This document shows positions 46,163 through 53,849 of a stretch of DNA of 64,000 nt, piece after piece (the first letter of the stretch is position 1; the number at the start of each line of letters is the position of its first letter). Origin of the DNA: Cristatella mucedo (Eukaryota > Bryozoa > Phylactolaemata > Cristatellidae); assembly GCA_009760855.2 (NCBI GenBank), contig WPIO01000033.1, positions 1,900,501 to 1,964,500 on the forward strand, in the 5' to 3' direction. Made by a program: the position numbers and the translations under genes. Under the pieces are notes generated by a model. It was not told the DNA's origin. It searched no databases and saw nothing but the letters and a program-made list of their open reading frames with translations.

Positions 46163-46890
46163 ATGCATGCATGCGTCAGATTTGGGAAACTGTATGTTTG
46201 CATAGTAATGATAATACCTTTGTATAGCACTCACAGATATGTGAATATCTTCATCGGCACTTTATAGATGCTATAAAGAAAGCATTACCAAATGATTGGT
46301 GGTAACATCCACAACCAGTAGACGTAACAGCAAGCTGTGGAAGCAGTCTTCTTAATGAAACATTCAAAATTAGCATTCAGCCCCCTCTATTGCTGTAGTG
46401 GAACCCACTTTAGGTCATTCTGTTGGCTTGCAGTTACATGCTAAATGGTGGTAGAATTGCATTTCAAGTTTTGCCATGGGCAAAACTGATGCTTAGAAAA
46501 CGTGGGCCTCATCGAATCGTGAAAATATATCTTACCGTGGTTTAAGCGCCTTTGACTTGGCTTGGTGCTTGCAAGCGGTGCTTAAATGCTCGGCATTATT
46601 GCCACAAAGTGTGTTGGCATTGCTGTGGACTTTTAAAACGCTAGTATAAGCACTAGTGGTTTGCATGTATAATTCTTCAATCTGTGTCCCATCGAGTTTG
46701 TGTCCCTATCAGAGATGTATCTTAAGATCTGTCCAATAGACTATCGTGGTCCTGACCGTTCTTTGTTTTATTTTTCCAGAAACTGAAGGAGCTAGAGCAC
46801 TTGCAAGAGATGCAGATACAGCTGTTGGCCTACCAGCAGCCACAGTTTATTGTGGACTCGATGGAGCTCCCTAAAAAGACCGCAATCTAA
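32532..46890 (+). CDS. TMEM59: TMEM59 orthologue, gene span (5 of about 6 exons located)
   Basis: Exons: 32532-32675, 34509-34617, one not found, 44235-44472, 44853-45088, 46780-46890; about 279 codons recovered against about 323 in human TMEM59. It is a type I membrane protein of the Golgi and endosomes. The human protein modulates Golgi glycosylation and trafficking of membrane proteins such as APP, and drives local LC3 labelling through ATG16L1. Seen here: signal peptide, CNSLC and CQRGC pairs with PQHTY between them, the AEEQL lumenal segment, DDSVGVIVVISGK, a transmembrane helix flanked by NGW and WMCCSTVAT, and a short cytosolic tail. These occur in the same order as the family. Introns are large and full of repeats. 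Polyadenylation signal AATAAA at 47239. Confidence 0.9.
32676..34004 (+). other. TMEM59 intron 1, mostly unique
   Basis: No coding signal. The only repeat recognised in this intron is the SINE-1 tail at 34005. Confidence 0.5.
34005..34098 (+). repeat. SINE-1 3' part
   Basis: GGTGATAGCTGGTAAGGCTC, TTCTGCTGCTAAATAAATGA and GGCTGCCGAATCAGCTAACT. Head lost or decayed. Confidence 0.7.
34509..34617 (+). CDS. TMEM59: TMEM59 exon 2: second cysteine pair
   Basis: The acceptor CTTATTTGTTCCAG ends at 34508, phase 0, matching exon 1. It encodes SSHVVSCQRGCRLHALAG, then GPQDLTTAKDECQA. CQRGCRL is identical in pattern to the YACQRGCRLFSI block of vertebrate TMEM59, and the distance to DEC matches the next cysteine. 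The best donor is GTGAGT at 34618 (phase 1); GTGAAA at 34631 (phase 2) would add CESC. The LFSIC cysteine of vertebrates is absent. Confidence 0.82.
34642..34807 (+). repeat. 19-bp minisatellite, about 8.7 copies
   Basis: The unit CTTCTGTGGTCCGCTGCTG repeats at 34642, 34661, 34680, 34699, 34718, 34737, 34756, 34775 and (partial) 34794, with no visible differences between copies. Because 19 is not a multiple of 3 and no stop is created, several frames are open across it on both strands. Those frames are not genes. It begins 24 bases after the TMEM59 exon 2 donor. Confidence 0.97.
34808..37309. other. TMEM59 intron, no feature recognised
   Basis: Unique-looking sequence with short chance frames. 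The missing cysteine-rich TMEM59 exon was sought here and downstream by its expected C-x-x-G-C spacing and was not found. Confidence 0.4.
37310..37460 (-). repeat. SINE-1 copy, reverse
   Basis: On the minus strand: GACCCAGATCAGGGGCTCGA (B-box region), then AACTAAAGAAATGAGGCTGC and AGAATTAGCTGAGC as the tail. Confidence 0.7.
37488..37572 (-). repeat. Decayed LINE 3' tip, reverse
   Basis: TAATAATGGTAATAATATTG, then CATCCTAAGAGAACC and AAAGGTCCTTTACAG resemble the reversed LINE-A terminal stem-loop with many changes. Confidence 0.4.
37573..39580. other. TMEM59 intron, no feature recognised
   Basis: An open frame of about 100 codons at 38623-38934 (+) contains a possible exon-like piece (SKHTFACWLLGLTESVAN). 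Its splice phases do not fit the flanking TMEM59 exons, so it is not assigned. Confidence 0.35.
39583..40318 (-). mobile_element. Tc1-like transposon relic, 3' half, reverse
   Basis: The left end CACTGCCCTCCAAAAAGTTT (39583) follows a TA dinucleotide and matches the right end of the copy at 41520-43126. On the minus strand, decayed frames read LLNFQCKVYAQDLRNHESES, then PDLNPRDHL (the DLNPIExL motif holding the catalytic E, here D) and KPNEFFEVLKDCC. The same family as the + copy, by direct comparison of the LLNF(Q/R)C segment. The 5' half is missing, ending near the poly(G) run. Confidence 0.75.
40320..40334 (+). repeat. Poly(G) run
   Basis: Fifteen G residues, at the broken end of the Tc1-like relic; likely length-variable and error-prone in sequencing. 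Confidence 0.9.
40345..40870 (-). repeat. Rep-D copy, reverse, best-preserved stem-loop
   Basis: Reverse of the repeat at 10480: it shares CCGACAATCGAATGTGTGTT, GATCGGAAGTTCTGAC, GAACCTTGGTAGATCGAG and GTGAAATTTGAAGTATGAG. It contains a perfect 19-bp inverted repeat, GGATACATTTTGCTGTATA (40764-40782) and TATACAGCAAAATGTATCC (40827-40845), separated by 44 bases. Confidence 0.75.
41330..41455 (-). repeat. Rep-F copy
   Basis: Shares GCCTAAGTGGCTTTAAAAAT, GGTAGCCAACGGAC and CATGCAACAAAGAGAAAGTG with the stretch at 45840-45945. Short interspersed repeat of unknown type. Strand is arbitrary. Confidence 0.5.
41520..43126 (+). mobile_element. Tc1-like transposon relic
   Basis: The left end CCCTCCAAAAGTGTCTACCC (41526) and right end GGTAGCAGGTGCTTAGAAAC (43094) are related inverted terminal sequences. 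Decayed frames give the helix-turn-helix region (ISEGTVRNIIKKHLD, then VVSQNTVSRWLNEQTE), the VLWTEDSRFNLFG block that normally carries the first catalytic Asp as WTDES, FGAGSVMVWG, HDNDPTHTA (second catalytic Asp) and PDLNLIEHLRDKV (catalytic Glu). Frameshifts and stops separate these blocks. Cut-and-paste transposase family IS630/Tc1/mariner; inactive. Confidence 0.85.
42836..42932 (+). repeat. SINE-2 3' part, inside the Tc1-like relic
   Basis: B box GTCGTGGGCTCGAGCCCC, then CGTGAAGCGCCTGAATAGAG, AATAAGTTCTCTTGGGGCGC and a TTAATTATATT end. The A-box half is missing. Confidence 0.8.
43127..43282 (+). repeat. SINE-1 copy (first of a tandem pair)
   Basis: CGGTAAGGTGCTTGTACATC, CATGGGTTCGACTCC, and the tail ATATATAAATGAGGCTGTTT then GATCAGCTAACC. 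It begins directly at the right end of the Tc1-like relic. Confidence 0.85.
43284..43453 (+). repeat. SINE-1 copy (second of a tandem pair)
   Basis: GATGTAAGGTGCTCGTTCTT, CATGGGTTTGAATCCTGC, GGTAATGATAGCTATTAAGG and GCTATACAAATGAGGC. Same orientation, directly after the first copy. Confidence 0.85.
43456..44165 (-). repeat. LINE-B relic, reverse
   Basis: Shares GCCCACAGAGCAAAAGCTTC, GATTGAACCTGGCC and GAAGGAGCTAAGCCACGG with the 4.0-kb copy (GCAGAGCAAAAGCTTCTG, GGAGCCAAGCCATGG). Upstream parts (ATTACAATAGTCCAAGC) read as the RLDxCN region on the minus strand. Very decayed; it ends shortly before the TMEM59 exon at 44235. Confidence 0.55.
44235..44472 (+). CDS. TMEM59: TMEM59 exon: lumenal domain
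   Basis: The acceptor TTTTCACTGTTTGGCAG ends at 44234 (phase 0) and the donor GTACTA starts at 44473 (phase 1). It encodes FDDYERAEEQLALSFLSLSA, LMNNLMLPMMNSLDLLIP, then VDYSDDSVGVIVVISGK. It aligns with the QEQLMSLMP ... ADDGKIVIFQSKPE region of human TMEM59. An in-frame upstream acceptor at 44197 is possible and would pair in phase with the alternative exon 2 donor at 34630. Confidence 0.85.
44603..44645 (+). repeat. (TG)n microsatellite, intronic
   Basis: About 21 TG units. Open frames across it are artefacts. Confidence 0.97.
44665..44820 (-). repeat. SINE-2 copy, intronic
   Basis: On the minus strand: GTCCAGCGGTTAAGGTGCTC, GTCGCGGGCTCGAGCCCC and GTGAAGCGCCTGAATAGAGA, ending in CAAATGAATATAATTTATTT. 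It sits in the 380-base TMEM59 intron just before the transmembrane exon. Confidence 0.9.
44853..45088 (+). CDS. TMEM59: TMEM59 exon: transmembrane helix
   Basis: The acceptor AATCCGTTGCAG ends at 44852 (phase 1, matching the exon before) and the donor GTCAGT starts at 45089 (phase 0). It encodes TDCSWSSFFDTSNWNMNVDL, NGWSQLVLSALLMLSIIGV and LWMCCSTVATSTKSSPRREL. The helix and the juxtamembrane WMCCSTVAT match the TMEM59 sequence LLWICCATVAT almost residue for residue. Confidence 0.93.
45089..45835. other. TMEM59 intron, no feature recognised
   Basis: No coding or repeat family recognised. Confidence 0.4.
45836..45948 (-). repeat. Rep-F copy
   Basis: Matches 41330-41455 (GCCTAAGCGGCTTTC, GGTAGCCAACAGAC, CATGCAACAAAGAGAAAGTG). 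Strand is arbitrary. Confidence 0.5.
46100..46174 (+). repeat. (GT)n then (GCAT)n microsatellite, intronic
   Basis: About 30 GT units followed by GCATGCATGCATGC. Confidence 0.97.
46203..46312 (-). repeat. Rep-E, LINE-like 3' tip
   Basis: AATGATAATACCTTTGTATA, then CACTTTATAGATGCTATAAA and GAAAGCATTACCAAATGATT. The second and third blocks recur at about 52010-52060. It resembles the reversed stem-loop end of LINE-A but with a different adjoining UTR, so probably a related LINE family. Confidence 0.6.
46780..46890 (+). CDS. TMEM59: TMEM59 terminal exon: cytosolic tail
   Basis: The acceptor TTTTATTTTTCCAG ends at 46779 (phase 0). It encodes KLKELEHLQEMQIQLLAYQQ, PQFIVDSMELPKKTAI, with stop TAA at 46888-46890. 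Length and position fit the TMEM59 tail. The human ATG16L1-binding motif class ([YW]x3[ED]x4...L) is not evident: the only Tyr is followed at +4 by Gln. Confidence 0.85.
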   Translation, partial: KLKELEHLQEMQIQLLAYQQPQFIVDSMELPKKTAI

Positions 46891-47260
46891 AGACCCGGCA
46901 GATTGCATGCAGCAATGGGCAACTCGTTCTGGACATAACCGTGGAGGCTTAGCAGCTTTTCAGCTGAATGACATCCAATGTGCTAGTTGTAGCATCCCAT
47001 TTCTCATGTTCATCCCCAATGAGTATGCCGCTGAAGTGTGTGCATCACCAGCATTCGACTGCTACATCCTGTGTAATGGAAAAGCAGACCTTGGCATATA
47101 CAGTTTTCTGTGCTGATATAACCTTTCTGCAGTCTTTCTAATTCTTTCTGTTATATGCAGAGCTGATTGGTTGTCGTAAAATAAGTGCAAATCGAGCTGG
47201 CTCTTGCTAAGCATGTTAACCCTTTGTTGTACTGCTCTAATAAACTAGGTGTAAGGTTTG
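46891..47260 (+). other. TMEM59: TMEM59 3' UTR with polyadenylation signal
   Basis: Canonical AATAAA at 47239-47244, followed by a G/T-rich stretch (GGTGTAAGGTTTGTTAG), a standard cleavage context. Confidence 0.75.
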
Positions 47261-48735
47261 TTAGTTTCTTAAACTAACATCCTTCAGCTAGCATGCCTTA
47301 TTGTGGTAGTGTGTTTAGGCAACTTGATTCGTTAATATTTACGGATTTAAATGAACTGAATTTCATTTTTAAAGTTGTGATAGAAATCAGTTTTGCTAGT
47401 ATTCACAGTATACTGCTCCATCTTCTGGCATACTTTGGTATCAATTTTGCCTTGATTTTTGTAGCCAGATATTAGCTGCATTCGGTATCAAGTGAGCTTA
47501 TTTGGAGCTTCCCGTGATGATGCCCTAGCGCTGTATCATTGGGATTCTTCCAGGTTCCGTAATGAAGCTTCACGTTCTATATTTACTGCAGCTCTTGGTA
47601 GATAATTCGCTCGAAAAACTTGTTCATGTCCCATGTTTAGGCTGATGACAAGCAAAGCAGCATGACAAACAGGGCCCTAATTCCCGTTCGTTTAAGAAAT
47701 TTGTTTCTGGCAGTCGTGTTGTCTCCAACTAAATGAAAGCACAAGTGAATTGCATATGACGTCAGGTAGAAATCGGTGGCGATAGTCTGCCTTTGACTGT
47801 GCATAGTTGACCCCACGATTGTTTCCGGCGACCGGCTTGGAATTTCAGTTGTGGAAGCTTTGTTGGGAGCTCAGCTCCTACTATGTCAGCCCTTCTGCGT
47901 TAAGTGCCCCAATGATTGACTGGCTCGTTCCATAACGCAGCAGCTATTCACGTATTGGTAAAATAAAAAGAGCAATTACTCTAATTCATTTCCTGGCTAT
48001 ATCTATGGAATCACTGAAGCTACTGCACTTTCTTAAACAAGGCAGCCCAGTGGATCACTTCCAGTGGCAAGTTTTGAATCTGTAATCCGAGGTTAAATGG
48101 TCTTCGCTAGCTTCCGGCCTAACAGTGAACTTACTGGAGAACTCATTTGCGGTTTGCACAAGTCACAAGGCTAGCTTCTTTCCATCAAGCCAGTGTGCAA
48201 TGACTACAAGGAGCCGATTGCTTAATGTCCCCAGGATCCAACACAAAAAGTACGATCTAGACCCAGTTATACAGGTACGTAACTACAGACCAGTGATGCT
48301 CTTTTTAAATTTCTTACTGGATTTAGAAGGAAAGCAAACCTAAAAGTGGTCAAAACTAAAGTTGTCACGGAGCAAACTAGTCAATTGGTTTGGCATAGTA
48401 GTTGAGAATGAAGCAGTCAAACCATGAGGAACCACTCACATTCAAGGTCTCATTCTGAACATTCACCCAATTTCAGTAAGGTTTGTTCAAAAGATAATAT
48501 TTGGAAATATCCCAATGGTGTTGTCAGGCTGAGCTCACAGCTTAGCTCGTAGAATTTATTTACTTTCGGAACTCTGAGGAAAGAGTCTTAACCCATTGCG
48601 AGTTGCAATCAAGTTGGCTGCGTTGTGACTTGTTCCTTTCCCAAATGTGCGTGTGTTTGTTTCCTTGTGTGTACTGGCTTGCCATAAAACACCCCATTGA
48701 TTTGAAAATTTCTTTGTCTTGCCTACAATTCACAG
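47261..48735. other. Intergenic, no gene recognised
   Basis: Short frames only. A possible RT-like fragment (RNYRPVMLFLNF near 48280) hints at very old LINE sequence. Confidence 0.4.
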
Positions 48736-48739
48736 ATTC

Positions 48740-49680
48740 AACTGATCCAAAGCCTATGACTTGATCCATCCCAGCCTTCCAGCAAGTAAAACTCTCCCAA
48801 CTCCCTTACTGCATGTAGTGCTGTCATTCGCACTTAGATGACAGCACACTTTCTCAAACTGAATGATGATAAAAACCAATTACTAGTCATGGGCAAACCT
48901 AGTATGACTTGGATGCTTCAAAACCGATCCCTCAAAATCATCTCCTGTAGCATCTGCACGAAATCTGGATCCTGTTCCCAAGTTAAATTTTCACTAGACA
49001 ACCAGATAAACTCCACAGTCAAATCAGCCTACTTTCGGCTACGTAACATTGCAAACATTCGGGCCTGCTTAGACAGGAATACCAGATCCAAGTTGGTCCC
49101 TGCAATTATTACATTCCGTCTTGTCTTCTTTAACTTGCTACTCGCAGGTCTTCCAACCTGTGCAATAGGGCGCTTACATTTGGTGTAAAACTCTGCTGCT
49201 GCGCTTGCCGATAGTGAGCATCGCAGTTGCCACATTACACCACTTCTAGCTAACCTGTACTGGCTCCCAATCAAGAAGCGCATTGACTTCAAGGTTTTAT
49301 CTCACTTTAGATCCCCTCATTCTCGGGCTCCAGGTCTACCTATCAGAGCTACTCCATAATCAGGCGAGGCATAATCCCGTTTCGACTTCTGTAACTAATT
49401 GCTGGCTGGTCTACCGGCTTGGGTAATCAGGCGTTTTCAGTTGGTGCGAAACTCTACAGCTAGGCTTGTCTGTCACGAGCGTCGTAGTTGCCACATCACA
49501 CCTCTTCTAGCCGACCTGTACTGGCTACATAAAACCATCTTATCGACTTCAAGGTTTTGTCATTGATTTTTAGGTCCTTTCATTCTCTGGCTCGAGCCTA
49601 CCTATCAGAACAACTCCCTCGCCAGCTTAGGCATCATACAACCCGCTCTTCTGACTCAAGTCGCTAAGCTGTGCCTCGAA
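48740..49680 (+). repeat. LINE-A relic, rearranged
   Basis: Frame 48838-49188 reads MTAHFLKLNDDKNQLLVMGK ... RNIANIRACLDRNTRSKLVP, the segment after YADD. HITPLLANLYWLPIKKRIDF follows near 49235. Then the LxFCN segment and ITPLLADLYWL region appear a second time from about 49380, so two partial copies lie head to tail. Many stops. Confidence 0.8.
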
Positions 49681-50074
49681 CTAACCTTGTGTTCCTCACA
49701 TAATTTGCAGGATCCTTGTTTATTGTCCTTTGTGGGCATATGCATGCACTCCCAAATATGGTCATCAGTTTTTCGGTCATTTGCTCAACTCGAGCGTTTT
49801 ACCCAGCTACTTCTCGATGCTGTCGCCGTCTGCTTAAGAAAAAACATTGTGAAGATGGGGAAAAAGTCTAGCGACTGTGCTTTACTGAATTTTCTGCGCC
49901 ATCTGAAAAAAGTAGAAAATGAGAAATGAGCGGTGAGTAAATATTATTGGACAAATTGTTTTGGGGTACCGAGAGCTACCGAAGTAAAGCAGTTTCTTTA
50001 AGCACTACACTGTTCCTGTTCCATGGTTTGAGCCAAGTAAATATAAACCCGACCGGCCAGCCATACGTACATTC

Positions 50075-50150
50075 TTTGAGGGTTTCTTTTGCAGCAAATA
50101 TAAAGCGCCTAGAAAGCTATTGAGTTCTCTGAGGGCGCGGCCTCTAATTA
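50075..50150 (+). repeat. LINE-A 3' tip
   Basis: TTTTGCAGCAAATATAAAGC, GCCTAGAAAGCTATTGAGTT and CTCTGAGGGCGC, without the TTA tail. Confidence 0.8.
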
Positions 50151-50399
50151 ATGCTGCCTGGAAACACAAAGGCCACTGCACAAGATTATACAGAGCCTTG
50201 CCTATTTTATGTAGCTTCTGATCCCTATTTTGAATGATACTGCTTCACGGTAAGCTTGTTCGAAGTGGTTTATAAAATAATTTTTTTTAACCAAGCTGAC
50301 CTATGTACCGAATTTATATTGTATTCGTTAAATAGTTTCCTCTCGTTGCTTAACTGCATGCTTCATTCATAAAAAGGTCGCACTATTGATTACATTTTC

Positions 50400-50930
50400 T
50401 CCGATAATGATATGCAATCAACTCCTACTACTACCGAATTATCTCATCTCATCTAACAAAACGTGAATCTAATTCTCTACATTAATGGGTACATTCGGTA
50501 TAAAAAATTGTTTTTAACTAACCAAAGCTTAAAACCCTTGCCACTAGTGCTGTCTAAAACAAACTGCCATCTTCTGCTTAGTTATCCAACCGACGTTACC
50601 TCAGAAGTGGACTTATACAATACAACTCTAAATACGTTTTAGACGAGTTGGCTTTGCTGACAAAGCAAAATCCATGCCTTCACCCAGATGCTCTATAGTT
50701 TACTCTAGGCGTTGAGACTAGGTATAAGCCTTGAAAAAGCATCCCAAATATCAGGGCTGACGACTGGCATATGAGGACTACGGTCTGCCATATAAATTCA
50801 CCCGAGTCAAGTTAATTTAAAATCATTCAATTCAATAGCACGGTCGAATCACAAATGCATAATCCAAAAATGTTCATGCTGACTGACTAGAACCAACTGC
50901 TCCCAGGTCAGAAATAATGATGGCGAAATC
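50400..50930 (+). repeat. LINE-A linker region between endonuclease and polymerase, relic
   Basis: CCTTGAAAAAGCATCCCAAA, ATCAGGGCTGACGACTGGCA and AATCACAAATGCATAATCCA match the better-preserved linker at 55.9-56.1 kb (AAGCTTGAAAAAGCATACAA, GATCAGGACTGACTG, GAATCACAGATGCATAATCC). It stops where the polymerase would begin. Confidence 0.75.
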
Positions 50931-51950
50931 CCAAAATAACCAGGTGTTAGTGCTTAGTAAATTTTTTACTTCTTAAGAATAATCATCCGACTATATCGAG
51001 CATTTTCACTACAGCTCTTTAGAGTTATAACTTAAATTCACGCTGCTTACGGCATGTGTCGCTGAAGTTATTGTCTTCTTTCAGTAAGCCTCTATAAATT
51101 CCTAAAATACTATTCAAGAGGATATCTCACATCTCACCTCCTCACTCTCTCCTTGGCTTCTCTCAACCTCTCCCTTTTAACGAGCAAACGCGCATCTGGA
51201 TCTTAGGCCCAAACGTATGGAGCTCTCTCTCTATCTCTGGTTTAAGTAAACCCAGTAGGCTAAAGCCAGTGCTTAGCTGCTGCACATGTATCTAATTTTG
51301 ATGCGGCTTGGCCCGCATTTGATGTGGCTTGGCCGGCCTTTGGAGTATCCGGCTGCTTCCCGGAAGGAAGGGCTGAGCAAGCGGACCCGGAACTCAGTGG
51401 GAACGCACCTGAGAGAACGGCTGTCACGCTGTGAGTCCAAACACAAAGATGCTGAAGCCCACTCGGTGTTTTCGCGTCGTAGCCGGTGTGCTGTCAGAGC
51501 GTAAACTACGAACCCATCGGTGATCCTGCCTCTGAGTGAAAGAAACATGCAGGTAGTAGTAGTGACAAGTTATCAATGGGACTGGACAGGTAGCAGCAGT
51601 AGAAGAGTTTTCAATGAGAGTTTCTTACCAAAATGTAACACAGACCGGAAAACAGTACGTGGATGAGATTGCGACCCAGTCCTCCGACCATATTTTCGGT
51701 TACACAGCCATCCTTCTCGGTGATGCCTCAACAGTGGTAAAAGGACAGGAAGCTCTTTTAAGTAAAGCTTCCAAGTACGCTCCGTTGCATAGAGATCGAA
51801 CGCAGTTGCTCCTGGGACGTTGCCTCAGCACATTACACCAAAGATTCTTGAGTAGCTGGAAAACCGCTAATTCAACAGCATGCTGAACAGCCTCACGTTA
51901 AGCCAGGTCACTGCTGTTTCTGGGTGAGCTCTACCTTCGGTCTCCTTTGC
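50931..51950. other. No gene recognised
   Basis: A 90-codon frame at 51614-51886 (+) has no recognised family and no clear splice sites. Confidence 0.35.
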
Positions 51951-51951
51951 A

Positions 51952-52165
51952 GATAATAATAATAATACATTTGTATAGTGCCCTCAGTGAACCGAGTCTC
52001 TTTCTAAGCACTTTACAGATGCTACATAGAAAGCATTACCAAATGATTGGGTATGTACCCTAGCGAGGTTAAAGCCAGGGCGACTATAATACGATACGGC
52101 CAGCTAGGGGTCACCGGCTAGGCCAAGCCTGACCTGTGATTTAAGTGGGATGGGCGACGACACCC
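51952..52165 (-). repeat. Rep-E, LINE-like 3' end
   Basis: AATAATAATAATACATTTGT, AGTGCCCTCAGTGAACCGAG, GCACTTTACAGATGCTACAT and GAAAGCATTACCAAATGATT; the same family as 46203. Confidence 0.65.
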
Positions 52166-53283
52166 CCTTATCCTGGGCAATTGAGTACAGTAGAAGTCGG
52201 CCGAGGCGTCGGATTTGGTGCGGCATTTCCCAGTCGCTCAGTATCCACATCCAGAAGGATGGATAGCTGGTGTTCCTCGACCATGCCGTCAACCACGGAA
52301 AGCCATGAGAAACAGAAGGTGGTCGAGCGGGAAGTAGCCTTGCCCCTAGTTTCATTTGCAAGTAAATTTAGCATTACAAATTTGCAATATCTATCACCGT
52401 GCAGTATTTAATTACTATAGATTGGGCATCAACAAGATATCAACGCCATTTGTCGACACCGATGTTCGTTTCAAGGGTTATGAACTATAAAGCAACGATC
52501 GATTTCATAATTAAGAAGACAGGTCGTTGCACAACTGCCAAGTCCAGCGAAATATCTAAACTCTTTTGAAGTCAAATGTCGCCGGATACTACTCTTCGTT
52601 AGGTGGCAGTAGCTGACGCCTCTTCTGCTTTTGCTATAACGAAAGGATTTGAAAGTTCAAAGCCAGCGAATGTAGTCCTGTAATTACTGTCCTCACACTC
52701 CAAAATATCCGGTTCAATCACTAGTAGTTGACATGACATAACTAGACATTCTTCTCTTTCAAGCAGAAAGAAAGGCACCAAAACAGTCTGTAAATCAGTG
52801 CCCTTAATTTTGGCTACTGGCTTAGCTAGGCGTTTATATAATATATTGCAAATGCGAATAATCGTTATTGATAAACTCGATGTGAAAATGCTTACTAATT
52901 TATTAATAAAAATTGTATAGACCAATGCTACCTAGCATCTGCCTTGCTGTTATAACTAACACTAAAGCAGCAGTGTTATCTCCAGAGTTAGAAAGCTAAA
53001 AGCAAAGGGAATGATCTGTAAAACATTATTCTTTACGAGGAAATACAAGTGCAATCGGAGAAAACCAGCTTGAAAAGATTCTTTCTAAAAGCAGTAGTTT
53101 TTTCGTCTACATTAATTTATTTGTAAGGGACATAGGGCGGGATATCGGAAGGTGCACAACTTTTGCAATTCCTTTTCAATACATTAAAGACTTATTCGGT
53201 CTATCAGGTTTGCCGTTAAATAAATATGGGCGGCTCTCTGCTGGTGAATAATGAGCAGCAACAGACTAGGTCAGTGGGTCAAG
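52166..53283. other. No feature recognised
   Basis: AT-rich, without gene or repeat signal that I can assign. Confidence 0.4.
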
Positions 53284-53455
53284 TGCTGTGATAGCCCAAG
53301 AGGTAAGGTGCTCGCTCTTCATGATCAAGGTCGTGGATTCGAATCCTACAGTGGGCGATCCTTTACTGCCAGCCGCCAGTAGCAGTGATAGCCGTTAAAA
53401 CTCTTCGGCTGCTATACAAATGAGTCAGTTAAATCAGCAAATATCCGTTTTACAC
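53284..53455 (+). repeat. SINE-1 copy, full length
   Basis: GTGATAGCCCAAGAGGTAAG, GTGCTCGCTCTTCATGATCA, B box GTGGATTCGAATCC, GTGATAGCCGTTAAAACTC and GCTATACAAATGAGTC. One of the best copies for defining the family. Confidence 0.9.
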
Positions 53456-53849
53456 ACAGGTACATGTACACAAGCCCACGAACGCACGCACAGGCACACA
53501 TACATCTACATTATGACTAAGGCATTTATGCATCGTATATGAAACTGATACAGCTAAGACCTGTTTAAAGCCTATCTGTTTGTTGTTGAGCTTTGAAATT
53601 ACGTGACTATGGACATCTAAACGTTTATCGCTTCGGGCTGCTAGGTCTGCCATCCAGCAGCCCCCAGCCTTAGGTACGCCGGGGCTAGAAACCTGCATAT
53701 TAATCAATATCGTGCATAGCTATTATCGCTTCGTTATCGTAGTTCAAATGCATTCCTAAATGTTATTGCTGTTGCTAAGATCCATGAATTATGTATTAAT
53801 AAAAGACAGGCGTACCGGAGCCAATTTGATGGCTGCGAACTGACACCGC

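Noticed and set aside
51614-51886. 90-codon frame
   Set aside because: No recognised homology, repeat-rich surroundings, no clear splice sites.
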